Part shown: positions 36,860 through 45,239 of the stretch, piece after piece | How the letters are laid out: each line of letters starts with the position of its first letter | Position numbering within the stretch: the stretch's first letter is position 1 | Assembly: GCF_003386235.1 (NCBI RefSeq) | Contig: NZ_QRDZ01000011.1 | Span: 124,001 to 188,000 of the forward strand | Source of the DNA: Cohnella phaseoli | GTDB lineage: Bacteria > Bacillota > Bacilli > Paenibacillales > Paenibacillaceae | Length of the DNA: 64,000 bases | Direction: 5' to 3' | Program-made: the position numbers and the translations under genes | The notes under the pieces: generated by a model | Told to the model about the DNA's origin: nothing | The model's input: the letters and a program-made list of their open reading frames with translations, nothing else | Database searches by the model: none

Positions 36860-38029
36860 TTAATTTTTAGAAATCGCTTGAATGGCGGTTCTATCCCCGC
36901 CCTGAACGGCTACATAGAACCGCTCGTCCGCTCCGGTCTGTCGTCCGCCGGCGAGAACAACGCGAAAGACGCCCTTGCCGTCGGCCTGCGCTCTGCCCAG
37001 TTCCTGTCCCGTTTTGTCGCTTACGGCAATCCTTGCATAGGGCAACGCTTTGCCCCGGACTTCCCCTTCTCCTTCGTATACAGGCTCATAGACGTATTCC
37101 AGCCGATTTTGGCGGAAGGCATACTCGCCGATATGATCCGCCAGCCCCTGCGGCAGCGTCAGCTCAGAAATTAGATTATTGGCGAAGGCGCGGTCGCCCA
37201 GGTCGGTCAAGCTGTCCGGCGCATCCAGCTCGGTCAGCTCATTGCCCCTGAAGGCACAACTGCCGATCGTCTGCAGCCCTTCCGGCCATGCGACTTGAGA
37301 TAGCTCGTTCTGCTCAAAGGCGCTGTCCCCGATCGCGATAAGAGTGCTAGGCAATTCCAGAGCGACAAATTGATTGTAGGCAAACGCCGCCGCGCCGATC
37401 TGGGTCACATCTGCGGGCCACGCGATTGAAGAAAGCTTATTATCGCTGAAAATCCCTTGCGGGATCTCCCTCATATCCGCCGGCAGCTGCACCTCTTCGA
37501 TCCGGTTATATTGGAATATCCACCCGCCGTAATTGGCGATCCCTTCCGGCAGGGCTACCGCGCTCAGCTTATTTCCGGAAAAGGCCGATTCTCCGAGAGT
37601 ATCGAGCCCCTCTTGCAATGAAAGCGCACTCACTTGATTCAAGGCAAATGCTTCCACGCCGATCTCTTGCAAGTCGGCGGGAAACAGAAGCGATTCAATA
37701 GAGTTGTTGTAAAAGGCTCTTTTTTCTATGCGCTCAAGGGTGCTGGGGAAAGTTACGGATTTAATCTTTTTCTCCTGAAAGGCGCCTTCCCCGATCGCTT
37801 TCACCGTGATTCCTTGAACGGTTGCAGGTATAACGATATGCTTATATGCTGCGTATTGATCGTTGGCTACTACGTATTCCGTGATAACCCCATCGCTATT
37901 AATGACAAACTGCTCGCCCGGCGTTGCGGCGGCAAGCAGCCCCATCGCGGCATTCGCGCCGCCAAACAGCACAACCGCCGTCACCAACGCCAGCAATCCC
38001 CGGTATAAGCGCTTTTTGTTTTTCAACAT
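36860..38029 (-). CDS. BspA-like leucine-rich-repeat surface protein
   Basis: A 389-residue protein with an N-terminal hydrophobic signal or anchor (LLALVTAVVLFGGANAAMG). About eleven BspA/LRR_5-type repeats of 22-23 residues follow, each with the core GxxAFxxNxLxxxxLPxxLxxI (for example IGDSAFEQNELSQVAWPEGL). A short beta domain ends the protein. Such repeats bind proteins or surfaces; in an uptake operon a role in substrate or wall contact is possible but not shown. AAAGGAG precedes the ATG. It lies between the permease and the giant secreted protein. Confidence 0.85.
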   Translation of the reverse strand: MLKNKKRLYRGLLALVTAVVLFGGANAAMGLLAAATPGEQFVINSDGVITEYVVANDQYAAYKHIVIPATVQGITVKAIGEGAFQEKKIKSVTFPSTLERIEKRAFYNNSIESLLFPADLQEIGVEAFALNQVSALSLQEGLDTLGESAFSGNKLSAVALPEGIANYGGWIFQYNRIEEVQLPADMREIPQGIFSDNKLSSIAWPADVTQIGAAAFAYNQFVALELPSTLIAIGDSAFEQNELSQVAWPEGLQTIGSCAFRGNELTELDAPDSLTDLGDRAFANNLISELTLPQGLADHIGEYAFRQNRLEYVYEPVYEGEGEVRGKALPYARIAVSDKTGQELGRAQADGKGVFRVVLAGGRQTGADERFYVAVQGGDRTAIQAISKN

Positions 38030-38074
38030 GCTCCTATTCTCCTTTCTGGTTCAAGCTTCTTACGCAGCCTTCAA

Positions 38075-38956
38075 TTAACCTTTTACGCTCCCAAGGACAA
38101 TTCCCTTGACGAAGTATTTCTGCAAGAACGGATAAACCAGCAGGATCGGAACGGAAGCAATAATAATCTGCGCCGATCTTGTCGTACGGTCCGAGATGCT
38201 TTGGAGAGTTTTCCAGTCATCCGCCTTCAAGTACTTAAAATCAGGCATCGTGATCACCGTACGCAGAAAAGTCTGCAGCGGGTAATTATCCGGCATGTTC
38301 ATGTAGATCATCCCGTCAAACCAGGAGTTCCAATGGGCGACCACCGTGAACAAAATAAGCGTGGCCAGAGCCGCCATCGAGGTGGGCACATAAATTCTCC
38401 ACAGCGTCTGCCAATGCCCGGCGCCATCCATGTAGGCCGCTTCCGACATTTCCTTCGGAAGTTGACGGAAAAAGTTCAGCAAAAGAATAATATTGTAGAC
38501 CTGAAGCGCTCCTGGAAGAACCAACGACCAGATGCTATCGAGCATATCCAGCTGCCTGACCAGCATGTAAGTCGGAATGAGTCCTCCGCCGAACAGCATC
38601 GTAAAAAACATAAACCAGACATAGAACGTCCGCGGCCTGAACGCCGTGCTCTCCTTCGCCAGCGGATAGGCGGTAATAATCGTAAGGAACATATTCAGCG
38701 GAAGCCCGATGGCGATTCGCTCCAGCGTCACGCCAAACGCTCTCCAGAATTCCTCGCGTTCCAGCACAAAGGTAAACGAGCTCAAAGTAAAGTTTCTGGG
38801 CCACAAGGTGACGGTGCCCTTAACCACCTCGTTGTTATCGCTGAAGGCTATAGCAAAAATGTGCAGCAGCGGCGCCAAGCACGTCAGCGCGAGAATTCCC
38901 AGAACGGTTCCATTTACGATAGGGAAGATATACGACTTGTTTGTCTTTTGGTTCAT
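38075..38956 (-). CDS. Sugar ABC transporter permease, LplC/YtcP-type (CUT1)
   Basis: A 293-residue membrane protein with EAA loop SEAAYMDGAGHW...IYVP and the typical ending QKYFVKGIVLGSVKG. It is a close paralogue of the permease at 27384-28262, in the same operon position. GGGGAGGAG lies before the ATG. It pairs with the LplB-type permease 21 bp upstream. Confidence 0.92.
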   Translation of the reverse strand: MNQKTNKSYIFPIVNGTVLGILALTCLAPLLHIFAIAFSDNNEVVKGTVTLWPRNFTLSSFTFVLEREEFWRAFGVTLERIAIGLPLNMFLTIITAYPLAKESTAFRPRTFYVWFMFFTMLFGGGLIPTYMLVRQLDMLDSIWSLVLPGALQVYNIILLLNFFRQLPKEMSEAAYMDGAGHWQTLWRIYVPTSMAALATLILFTVVAHWNSWFDGMIYMNMPDNYPLQTFLRTVITMPDFKYLKADDWKTLQSISDRTTRSAQIIIASVPILLVYPFLQKYFVKGIVLGSVKG

Positions 38957-38977
38957 CGCTAAGCTCCTCCCCCCTTT

Positions 38978-39880
38978 CTAAAAAATCCGATAATCGGCAA
39001 ATCGATAAGCGCAATAATAGGAAACGCTGATCAGAATCAAGGACACGACCGATTTGAACAGCCCTACAGCCGTCGCCGGTCCAAACTTGGCATCGATCAG
39101 TCCCATCCGGTAGACAAAGGTATCGATAATATCGCCGGTTTCATAAACTCCGGCATGGTACAGGTTGAAAATCTGATCAAATCCCGCATTCAAAATATTG
39201 CCGATGCTGAGAATCGCGAGCATCGCAATAATCATGCTCATTCCCGGCAGAGTAACGGAAAGCATCTGTCTGAACCGTCCCGCTCCGTCCATTTTCGCAG
39301 ATTCGTACAAGCTGGGATCAATCGAAGTAATAGCCGCCAAATATAGAATGGTCGACCAGCCGAACTCCTTCCAGACATCCGTAAGAATGATCGTTGGCTG
39401 AAACCACTTCGGATCGCCTAGGAAGAAAATCGGGTTCATCCCCAAAGACTTGAGCATATTGTTTACGATCCCGGTGGAAGGAGAGAGAATGTCAATTAAA
39501 ATTCCCGCCAGCAGCACCCAGGATAAGAAGTGAGGCAAATAAACGAGAGTTTGTATCGTCCGTTTATACGCCGTATTGCGAATCTCGTTGAGAAAAATAG
39601 CAAATACAATGGGAACGACCAGTCCGAGCAATATTTTGGCGAAGGCGATGATCAAGGTGTTCTGCAGCACACGGTAAACAAAGGGGTTGGATAAAATAAG
39701 CTCGAAATTTTTAAGGCCTACCCATTCCTGATTGCCCAGAAGCCCTTTGGCCGGAATAAAATCCTGAAAGGCAATGGAGATGCCCGCCATCGGAATGTAG
39801 CTGAATACAATCAGGAGGATCATCGCCGGCAGCAGCATTAGATGTAGGGAAAGGTTTTTCGACTTTTTCATTAAATTCAT
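38978..39880 (-). CDS. Sugar ABC transporter permease, LplB-type (CUT1)
   Basis: A 300-residue membrane protein, paralogue of the permease at 28295-29200. It shows LMLLPAMILLIVFSYIPMAG, the EAA loop YESAKMDGAGRFRQ...TLPG, and the end AYRFADYRIF. The ATG at 39880 has GGAG nine bases upstream and is preferred to 39889. A 219-bp foldback element separates it from the binding-protein gene, so its expression may be lower than that of the binding protein. Confidence 0.9.
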   Translation of the reverse strand: MNLMKKSKNLSLHLMLLPAMILLIVFSYIPMAGISIAFQDFIPAKGLLGNQEWVGLKNFELILSNPFVYRVLQNTLIIAFAKILLGLVVPIVFAIFLNEIRNTAYKRTIQTLVYLPHFLSWVLLAGILIDILSPSTGIVNNMLKSLGMNPIFFLGDPKWFQPTIILTDVWKEFGWSTILYLAAITSIDPSLYESAKMDGAGRFRQMLSVTLPGMSMIIAMLAILSIGNILNAGFDQIFNLYHAGVYETGDIIDTFVYRMGLIDAKFGPATAVGLFKSVVSLILISVSYYCAYRFADYRIF

Positions 39881-39900
39881 GTTGATCATCTCCGCTAAAC

Positions 39901-40119
39901 GGGGCCGTCTCGTAAGCTATTTAGACTGCTGTGTGAAAGATAATCGATGATAAGGTGACAGGTGTATGTACCTCCCTCCGATGCGATACGCCCCCAAAAT
40001 TTGAATTGCTAAACCCGTTATACGGTAATTTTAGGGGCGTATGAGGCAGTCTCCGGGAGGTATATACACCTGCTTTATCTCTCGCTCATCCCAAACGGCG
40101 CTGCTTACGAGACAGCCCC
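39901..40119. mobile_element. 219-bp foldback/MITE-like element between binding-protein and permease genes
   Basis: The 17-bp ends GGGGCCGTCTCGTAAGC and GCTTACGAGACAGCCCC are inverted repeats with one mismatch. Inside, AGGTGTATGTACCTCCC pairs with GGGAGGTATATACACCT, GATACGCCCC with GGGGCGTAT, and CCGTTATACGG lies at the centre, so nearly the whole element can fold into one long hairpin. No open reading frame is present. A second copy of similar length lies at 60931-61142; shorter relatives lie at 46321 and 55794. No transposase in the window matches it. Confidence 0.75.
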
Positions 40120-40177
40120 TTTCTTTGCAACTTGCGCTTTATTTGTGCGTGCTCGCAATGTCTCTACGTTGAGCGGT

Positions 40178-41881
40178 TTATTTGGCGTTCTGGTACCACT
40201 CGTTTACTTCCTTGGTTACCTCGTCGCCCCCGAGCTTTTTCCATTCGGCTACGAATTTGTCAAACTCCCCGACGTCCTTCTGTCCGATAATCATCTTCAC
40301 GAACGTTTCGGATTCAAGAGTTTCCATGGTGGAGCCCTTATCGCTCATCGTCTGTGTCGGAGCGCCGCGATAGGCATTATAGACCCACAAATTGTTGTCA
40401 AAGTAATATTCAATATTCGCTTGGGCAATTTCGCCCACGCCGCCGGGACCGAGCATGCGGTAATATCCCCACATCGATTCATCCTTCTGTTCCGTCCACT
40501 TTTTCACATTGTCGGAAATCAACTGCTCGACCGCGTTGGCAGGAGCCTCGCCCGTCTTAGCCATTTCGTTCATTCTCTTGTGATAGCTCAGATTCTCTTC
40601 CAAGGTCGGCACGGATATAGGCGAAAGCTTCCACAGTTCCTTGCCGTCCGGAGAAGTGCCGTATTTGCCAGGATCTTTCTGTCCAAGAGTTTTAGCCAGG
40701 TTCATCATCTTGACCAACGCTTCGGGATGCTCGAAGTTCTTGTCGACCACATAGTAGCCGGCGATTCCCGTATCCGCTTTCGGTTTCGCAATCGTTCCGT
40801 CCGCAGCCGGGATCAGATAAGGTCTCCAATCCGCTTCGGGATGGTCGCGGCGGCTGTCCTGCAGCGGATAGATGCCGTTCCACATGAATCCGTACATCAT
40901 ACCGAGCTTTTGCGCAGCAATGTCCTGGGCAATCTTGTCTGCGGGCTTGGCGTAAAATTCGGGGTCAATCTGCCCGTCCTTATACATTGCGGCTAATTTC
41001 TCAAGGGAGTTCTTGGTTTCGGGAAGCGTGCTGCCGTTAACGAGCTGTCCGTCCTTTTCCAGCCATGTTCCCGGATAAGCATTGTACCCGTAGAAAAATC
41101 CACCAAGGTCCATTACAAAATCTTTGCTGATAGACAGTCCGAATGTATCCTTCTTGCCATTACCATCCGGATCGTTGTGGGTAAATGCTTGGCTGATCGC
41201 GTAGACGTCATCCATCGTTTTCGGAGGGGTCAGGCCTACCTTGTCCAGCCAGTCCTGACGAATCCACAAAATACCGCTGGCATTGTCGCTGACCGACCAC
41301 ATCTGCGGAATGGCATATACCTTTCCGTCGTTCTTCGCCGCCATATAAGGGTCGAAATCATAGCTGGTATAGTTGCTCTTGACTTGATCAATTCCGTATT
41401 GTTCGATCATGCCGCCGACGTCCTGCAAAATATCGGCTCTAATAGCGGACTGCAAGCCAGCCGTATCCAGATTCATCACATTGGGAATATCGCCCGACGC
41501 CAAAGACAGATTCAGCTTCTGCTTGTATTCTTCGGGGCTCTTGGCGATCCATTTGTATTTGACTTTGATGCCAAGCTCATCCAAGTAGGCCTTCGTCCAG
41601 ACGTTATCCTCCATCGTGACGCCGTCGGTCAGAGTCGTTTTCTCGAATTGGTCGCTAATCGTGCCGACAAAAGTAATCTCAATCGGCGGATCGTATTTGC
41701 CAAGAGGATCTACCGCTTCCGGGGACTGACTCTCCGTCTGGCTCGTTGCCGATGCCGACGCCGGTGCGGATGCCGTAGGGCTCGAATCGGAGGACTCGTT
41801 TTTATTGCTGCACGCCGCGATCGTGAACACCATGGCTGCCGCACTGAAAATAGTAATCATCTTTTTTACGTTGTTTGCCAT
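40178..41881 (-). CDS. Sugar ABC transporter substrate-binding lipoprotein (YtcQ/LplA-type)
   Basis: A 567-residue lipoprotein with lipobox TIAAC (lipidated Cys24) and a Ser/Ala/Thr-rich linker. YDPPIEITFVGTISDQFEK, FTHNDPDGNGKKDTFGLSI and the ending LGGDEVTKEVNEWYQNAK mirror the binding protein at 29241-30887, so the two are paralogues with related ligands. CCAGGAGGGCGATT before the ATG fixes the start at 41881 rather than at an upstream frame extension to 42040. First gene of the operon ending with the S-layer protein; transcribed from module 41921-42003. Confidence 0.93.
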   Translation of the reverse strand: MANNVKKMITIFSAAAMVFTIAACSNKNESSDSSPTASAPASASATSQTESQSPEAVDPLGKYDPPIEITFVGTISDQFEKTTLTDGVTMEDNVWTKAYLDELGIKVKYKWIAKSPEEYKQKLNLSLASGDIPNVMNLDTAGLQSAIRADILQDVGGMIEQYGIDQVKSNYTSYDFDPYMAAKNDGKVYAIPQMWSVSDNASGILWIRQDWLDKVGLTPPKTMDDVYAISQAFTHNDPDGNGKKDTFGLSISKDFVMDLGGFFYGYNAYPGTWLEKDGQLVNGSTLPETKNSLEKLAAMYKDGQIDPEFYAKPADKIAQDIAAQKLGMMYGFMWNGIYPLQDSRRDHPEADWRPYLIPAADGTIAKPKADTGIAGYYVVDKNFEHPEALVKMMNLAKTLGQKDPGKYGTSPDGKELWKLSPISVPTLEENLSYHKRMNEMAKTGEAPANAVEQLISDNVKKWTEQKDESMWGYYRMLGPGGVGEIAQANIEYYFDNNLWVYNAYRGAPTQTMSDKGSTMETLESETFVKMIIGQKDVGEFDKFVAEWKKLGGDEVTKEVNEWYQNAK

Positions 41882-41920
41882 AATCGCCCTCCTGGTAATA
41901 TACCTTCTGAACTTTAATGT

Positions 41921-42003
41921 AGAGGTGCACTCTCTACTACAATTGTAGAAACAACGACTTGAGCCAACAATCGGACTCTGTTGATATCGCTGGTACTTTG
42001 TTG
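41921..42003 (-). promoter_or_regulatory. Promoter with AraC-type direct repeats and 5' hairpin (module 2)
   Basis: Same design as module 1: direct repeats CAACAAAGT (41995-42003) and CAACAGAGT (41975-41983) 20 bp apart, -35 TTGTTG (41965-41970), 17-bp spacer, -10 TACAAT (41942-41947), and a GTAGAG/CTCTAC inverted repeat at the start of the transcript. Long identical stretches between the two modules (for example ACAATTGTA, CTTGAGC and CGATTGT) show common ancestry or common selection. Confidence 0.78.
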
Positions 42004-42055
42004 TCCGGTTGGAATAGAAGATGCGCGCTTCGCTGGGCATGGCTAAACAAATAAA

Positions 42056-42098
42056 GACCGGGGATCGAACTGCATCAAATGCAGTCCGACTCCCGGCC
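42056..42098 (-). terminator. Terminator hairpin after the PIG-L deacetylase gene
   Basis: On the minus strand GGCCGGGAGTCGGACTGCAT and ATGCAGTTCGATCCCCGGTC pair around a short TTG loop and are followed by TTTATTTG. It lies 41 bp past the stop of the gene at 42139. Confidence 0.7.
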
Positions 42099-42138
42099 TC
42101 TTGCGCGGAATTATATAATAGACTATTTACGTTACGGC

Positions 42139-42840
42139 TTACGGAAGCAAGTGAGGTCCGCCGCTAACCGGGTACATTGGCAAGCTGCGGAAAGCCTCGG
42201 CGTATTTCACGCCGATGGCCATGCCGCGCAGCGACGACGCTTTCGCCATGAACTCCACGTATTCCATACCGTACAAGTGTTGGAGCCAGGCGTCCTGGCT
42301 TTCGTGACAGCGCAGCATCTTGCATTTGGTCTCAAACGTGTCGGTGATGTCGACGTACACCTCCGGTTCAAAGGAGATCGCGCCGATATTGTCCATGATG
42401 AACACATGGGGAACCTTGCCCATATGCGGATACTCCGTCTCGATCAGCCGAACGGTAACCGGGATGCGGCAATCGCTGGCGATCTCGCCGCTAATCCGAT
42501 GATCCGGATGATAGTCGCTGGCGCCGTGCACGAACATCACATCCGGATTCGCTTGGCGAATTGCGTTGATGAATGCCATTCTCGTCTCCCTGTCGTGAAA
42601 CAGAAATTCATCGTCGTAACCGAGCCAGATCAAGTCGGCCCCGATGATCGCAGCGGACTTCTCCGCTTCCGTCCGGCGAATGGCGGCGATCTCTTCCTTC
42701 GTATGCGTAGGAGAACCGACGTTGCCGTTGGTGGCAACCATGATTGTTACTTTGTCGCCCCTTGCTGCATATTTGGCCAACGTACCCCCGCATAAAATCT
42801 CGACATCATCGGGATGCGCCCCAACCGCTAATACTCGCAT
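42139..42840 (-). CDS. PIG-L family N-acetyl sugar deacetylase (LmbE-like)
   Basis: A 233-residue cytoplasmic metalloenzyme. VGAHPDDVEI near the N-terminus gives the His and Asp zinc ligands and catalytic Asp of the family; HGASDYHPDHRISGE around residue 105 gives the second zinc His. Family members hydrolyse N-acetyl groups of sugars. ATG 42840 with GGGA upstream is preferred to 42852, which has no properly spaced ribosome site. It is 16 bp from the dehydrogenase stop and ends the GntR-controlled operon. Confidence 0.88.
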   Translation of the reverse strand: MRVLAVGAHPDDVEILCGGTLAKYAARGDKVTIMVATNGNVGSPTHTKEEIAAIRRTEAEKSAAIIGADLIWLGYDDEFLFHDRETRMAFINAIRQANPDVMFVHGASDYHPDHRISGEIASDCRIPVTVRLIETEYPHMGKVPHVFIMDNIGAISFEPEVYVDITDTFETKCKMLRCHESQDAWLQHLYGMEYVEFMAKASSLRGMAIGVKYAEAFRSLPMYPVSGGPHLLP

Positions 42841-42856
42841 CGCAATTCCCATCCCC

Positions 42857-43873
42857 TCATTCGTTGTTCTCTACGACAACCTTAATCCGTTCCTGTCCCC
42901 CGGCAAAAGCGCAAGCAATCGCTTGATCCAATTGCTCATAAGGATATCGGTCGGTAATCATCGGCTCCACGTTAATCCGCTTGGCGGCAAGCAAATCGAC
43001 GACACGCGACCATACCTGCGGAGCATTGGCGCTGCCGATACAGGTGATTTCCCGTAAAATGAGATCCATCACGTCGATTTCCACTTTATGCTCGGGCAAG
43101 CCGAATAGCAGGATGCGCCCCCGGTTCGCAACGAGCTTCTGGGCGAGTTGAATCGTCTCCGCCTTGCCGACGGCTTCGATCACGACGTCGTAGCTTTGCG
43201 CTTCAACTGCCGACAGCAAGTCCCGTTCCCTAATGTTCACGACTTCATCCGCTCCGTAAGCGCGCGCCAGCTCGAGCCGTTTCCTTCTCGACCCGGCCAC
43301 CGTAACCTGCGAAGCGCCTTGAAGCTTACACAGCCTGGCGAAAAACAATCCTGTCGGACCGTCGCCGACAATGATCGCCCGTTCTCCGGCACGCAGCTGA
43401 ATTTTATCCATTCCGCCCAAGCATACGTGAATCGTTTCGCATTGCGACGCCGCATCGTAGCCGACGGATTCGGGCAGCAGGTACACATTATTTTCCGAGA
43501 TCACGACGTATTCCTGCCAGAAGCCCGACCGATTTAATCCGTATTCCCGGTTTTGCGCGCATTGGTGCTTGTTGCCCGTAAGGCATGCGCTGCAGCGGCC
43601 GCATCCAATACTAGGATCGAGCGTACAGCGGTCTCCGATACCGACCCTCGTCACGCCCGCGCCCAATTTCACGACTTCTCCGGCCGCTTCGTGTCCAAGC
43701 GCATACGGCGGTTCAGCGAAAGAAACTTTACGTTCCATAATGTGCAAATCCGTGGCGCAAATGCCGATTGCCCGGATTTTCACCAGAACATCGAACTCGC
43801 GCAGCTCCGGCAGCGGCAGCGACGTCAGCTCGGGTACGAGCGCTCCGTTCCACACCCATGCTCTCGTTTCCAT
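42857..43873 (-). CDS. Zinc-dependent medium-chain sugar/polyol dehydrogenase
   Basis: A 338-residue MDR dehydrogenase. Catalytic zinc ligands are expected at Cys39 (GICATD), His61 and Glu62 (LGHEAAGEV); structural zinc cysteines at 91, 94, 97 and 105 (CGRCSACLTGNKHQC). The nucleotide-binding motif is VGDGPTGL near residue 170. Members oxidise polyols, sugars or threonine with NAD(P). The dehydratase upstream and deacetylase downstream suggest it oxidises an aldose or a related alcohol in the same pathway. Confidence 0.88.
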   Translation of the reverse strand: METRAWVWNGALVPELTSLPLPELREFDVLVKIRAIGICATDLHIMERKVSFAEPPYALGHEAAGEVVKLGAGVTRVGIGDRCTLDPSIGCGRCSACLTGNKHQCAQNREYGLNRSGFWQEYVVISENNVYLLPESVGYDAASQCETIHVCLGGMDKIQLRAGERAIIVGDGPTGLFFARLCKLQGASQVTVAGSRRKRLELARAYGADEVVNIRERDLLSAVEAQSYDVVIEAVGKAETIQLAQKLVANRGRILLFGLPEHKVEIDVMDLILREITCIGSANAPQVWSRVVDLLAAKRINVEPMITDRYPYEQLDQAIACAFAGGQERIKVVVENNE

Positions 43874-43909
43874 TCCCGCACACCCTCTCGAATTGCGTCT
43901 ACAGTGTTT

Positions 43910-45049
43910 TTATTTGTCGCAGCGGTATTTTTCAAGCGCTTCTTCATTAATCTCAATGCCAAGTCCCGGTTTGTCGGTAATCTGCGCATAACCGTCCCGG
44001 ACAACGATATCGCTTTGCAGCATTTCCTGACGAATCGGCGTTTCGGCGACGCAGTATTCCAGCAAGCTGCCGTTCGGAATCGCCGTAATCAGATGCAGGG
44101 ATGCCGCGATCACGATGCCGCTGCTCCAAGCGTGCGGAACGCAGGTCAGGTGATGGGCATGGGCGAGCTGGGCGATTTTCTTCGCTTCGCTCAAGCCTCC
44201 GCAGCGGGTTACGTCGGGCTGAATAATGTCCACGCCGCCTTGCTCGATCAGCTGCCTAAACCCGTAGCGCGTCGTTTCGTTCTCGCCGCCGGCGATGCGA
44301 ATTGTCGTCGTCTCGGCCAGCTTCCGATAGCCGTCGTAGTCGTCGGCAAACAGCGGCTCCTCTATCCAATACGGTTTATATTGCTCCAGCTCTTTAATGA
44401 GCGGCATGCGGGATGCGGCGTCAATCGGATGATCGTCGGACGGAATGAACCCGAGATCGAACAGCAGATCAACGTCAGGCCCTGCCGCTTCGCGAGAGGC
44501 TCTGACCAACTCTATAATTTCACGATTGCCCTGCTCGAATCCTCCCCAGCCCAGCTTGATCGCGGTATAGCCCTGCTCGACCCATTTCTTCGTCTCGTCG
44601 TAGGCTTCCTCCGGCGTATACGGCATAAGTGTGCTCGCATAGGCCCGCACTTTGCCGCGCTGCGCTCCGCCGAGCAGTTTATAAATGGGCTTGTTGAGCG
44701 CTTTGCCGACAATATCCCACAACGCAATATCGATTCCGCTCATCGCATGAATGACGACGCCCCGTCTTCCGTAGAACTGACTGCCAACGTACATTTTTTC
44801 CCAAATGCGCTCCATCTCAAACGGATCTTCCCCGATAATCATCTCGCCCAACCCGCGGCAAATGCGGTGGGAGGATGGCGACTCGATAATCGCTTTCACA
44901 ACCCATGGCGCCGAATCCACCTCGCCGTAGCCGACAATGCCTTCGTCCGTATGAACTTTAATGATGATGCCGTCCTGCGCGCTGTCATTGTTCAACTGCA
45001 CATTTTCCTTCTGACGGACAGGGATTGCTTCGACTTTTGTAATTTTCAT
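43910..45049 (-). CDS. Enolase-superfamily sugar acid dehydratase (mandelate racemase subgroup)
   Basis: A 379-residue protein. Metal ligands are visible at DLLFDLGF (Asp), YWIEEP (Glu) and AGGENE (Glu). The Asp-His dyad is present in IIQPDVTRCGG and CVPHAWSSG. At the second-strand position where many members have Lys-x-Lys, this protein has AIKLGWGG, so the second Lys is Gly. Enzymes of this group dehydrate acid sugars or cycloisomerise lactones. AGGAGG eight bases before the ATG at 45049 rules out the longer frame to 45247. First gene of an operon divergent from the GntR gene. Confidence 0.85.
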   Translation of the reverse strand: MKITKVEAIPVRQKENVQLNNDSAQDGIIIKVHTDEGIVGYGEVDSAPWVVKAIIESPSSHRICRGLGEMIIGEDPFEMERIWEKMYVGSQFYGRRGVVIHAMSGIDIALWDIVGKALNKPIYKLLGGAQRGKVRAYASTLMPYTPEEAYDETKKWVEQGYTAIKLGWGGFEQGNREIIELVRASREAAGPDVDLLFDLGFIPSDDHPIDAASRMPLIKELEQYKPYWIEEPLFADDYDGYRKLAETTTIRIAGGENETTRYGFRQLIEQGGVDIIQPDVTRCGGLSEAKKIAQLAHAHHLTCVPHAWSSGIVIAASLHLITAIPNGSLLEYCVAETPIRQEMLQSDIVVRDGYAQITDKPGLGIEINEEALEKYRCDK

Positions 45050-45087
45050 GGGATTAGCCTCCTGGAGGACATGATTTGAGGAATAGG

Positions 45088-45154
45088 TTGAACCTGTACC
45101 TATACCTAATACCGATACAAGTTCAATATAATTTAACCTATGTAATATTGTCAA
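45088..45154 (-). promoter_or_regulatory. Promoter and candidate operator of the dehydratase operon
   Basis: On the minus strand the -35 is a perfect TTGACA (45149-45154); with an 18-bp spacer comes -10 TATATT (45125-45130). Just downstream, TTGAAC (45121-45126 on this strand) and GTTCAA (45088-45093) form an inverted repeat across the transcription start, with AGGTATAGGTACAGG between the arms. This is a plausible binding region for the divergent GntR regulator. Confidence 0.6.
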
Positions 45155-45175
45155 CAATAGACTGTAGATTATCTT
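45148..45175 (+). promoter_or_regulatory. Divergent promoter of the GntR gene
   Basis: Plus-strand -35 TTGTCA (45148-45153), 16-bp spacer and -10 TATCTT (45170-45175). Its -35 occupies the same bases as the -35 of the opposite promoter (overlap within TTGTCAA), so only one polymerase can bind at a time. Confidence 0.5.
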
Positions 45176-45239
45176 CAATGTACATTTATTAAAAATTAGG
45201 TTATGATTTGGAAAGAGAGTCACACGCGAGGAGATGCCC

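Noticed and set aside
41882-42040. Upstream extension of the binding-protein frame
   Set aside because: It covers the conserved promoter module and hairpin; the lipoprotein signal and AGGAGG site place the start at 41881.
43553-45079. A 508-codon plus-strand open frame
   Set aside because: Antisense to the enolase-type gene and the dehydrogenase gene; no motif, no ribosome site.
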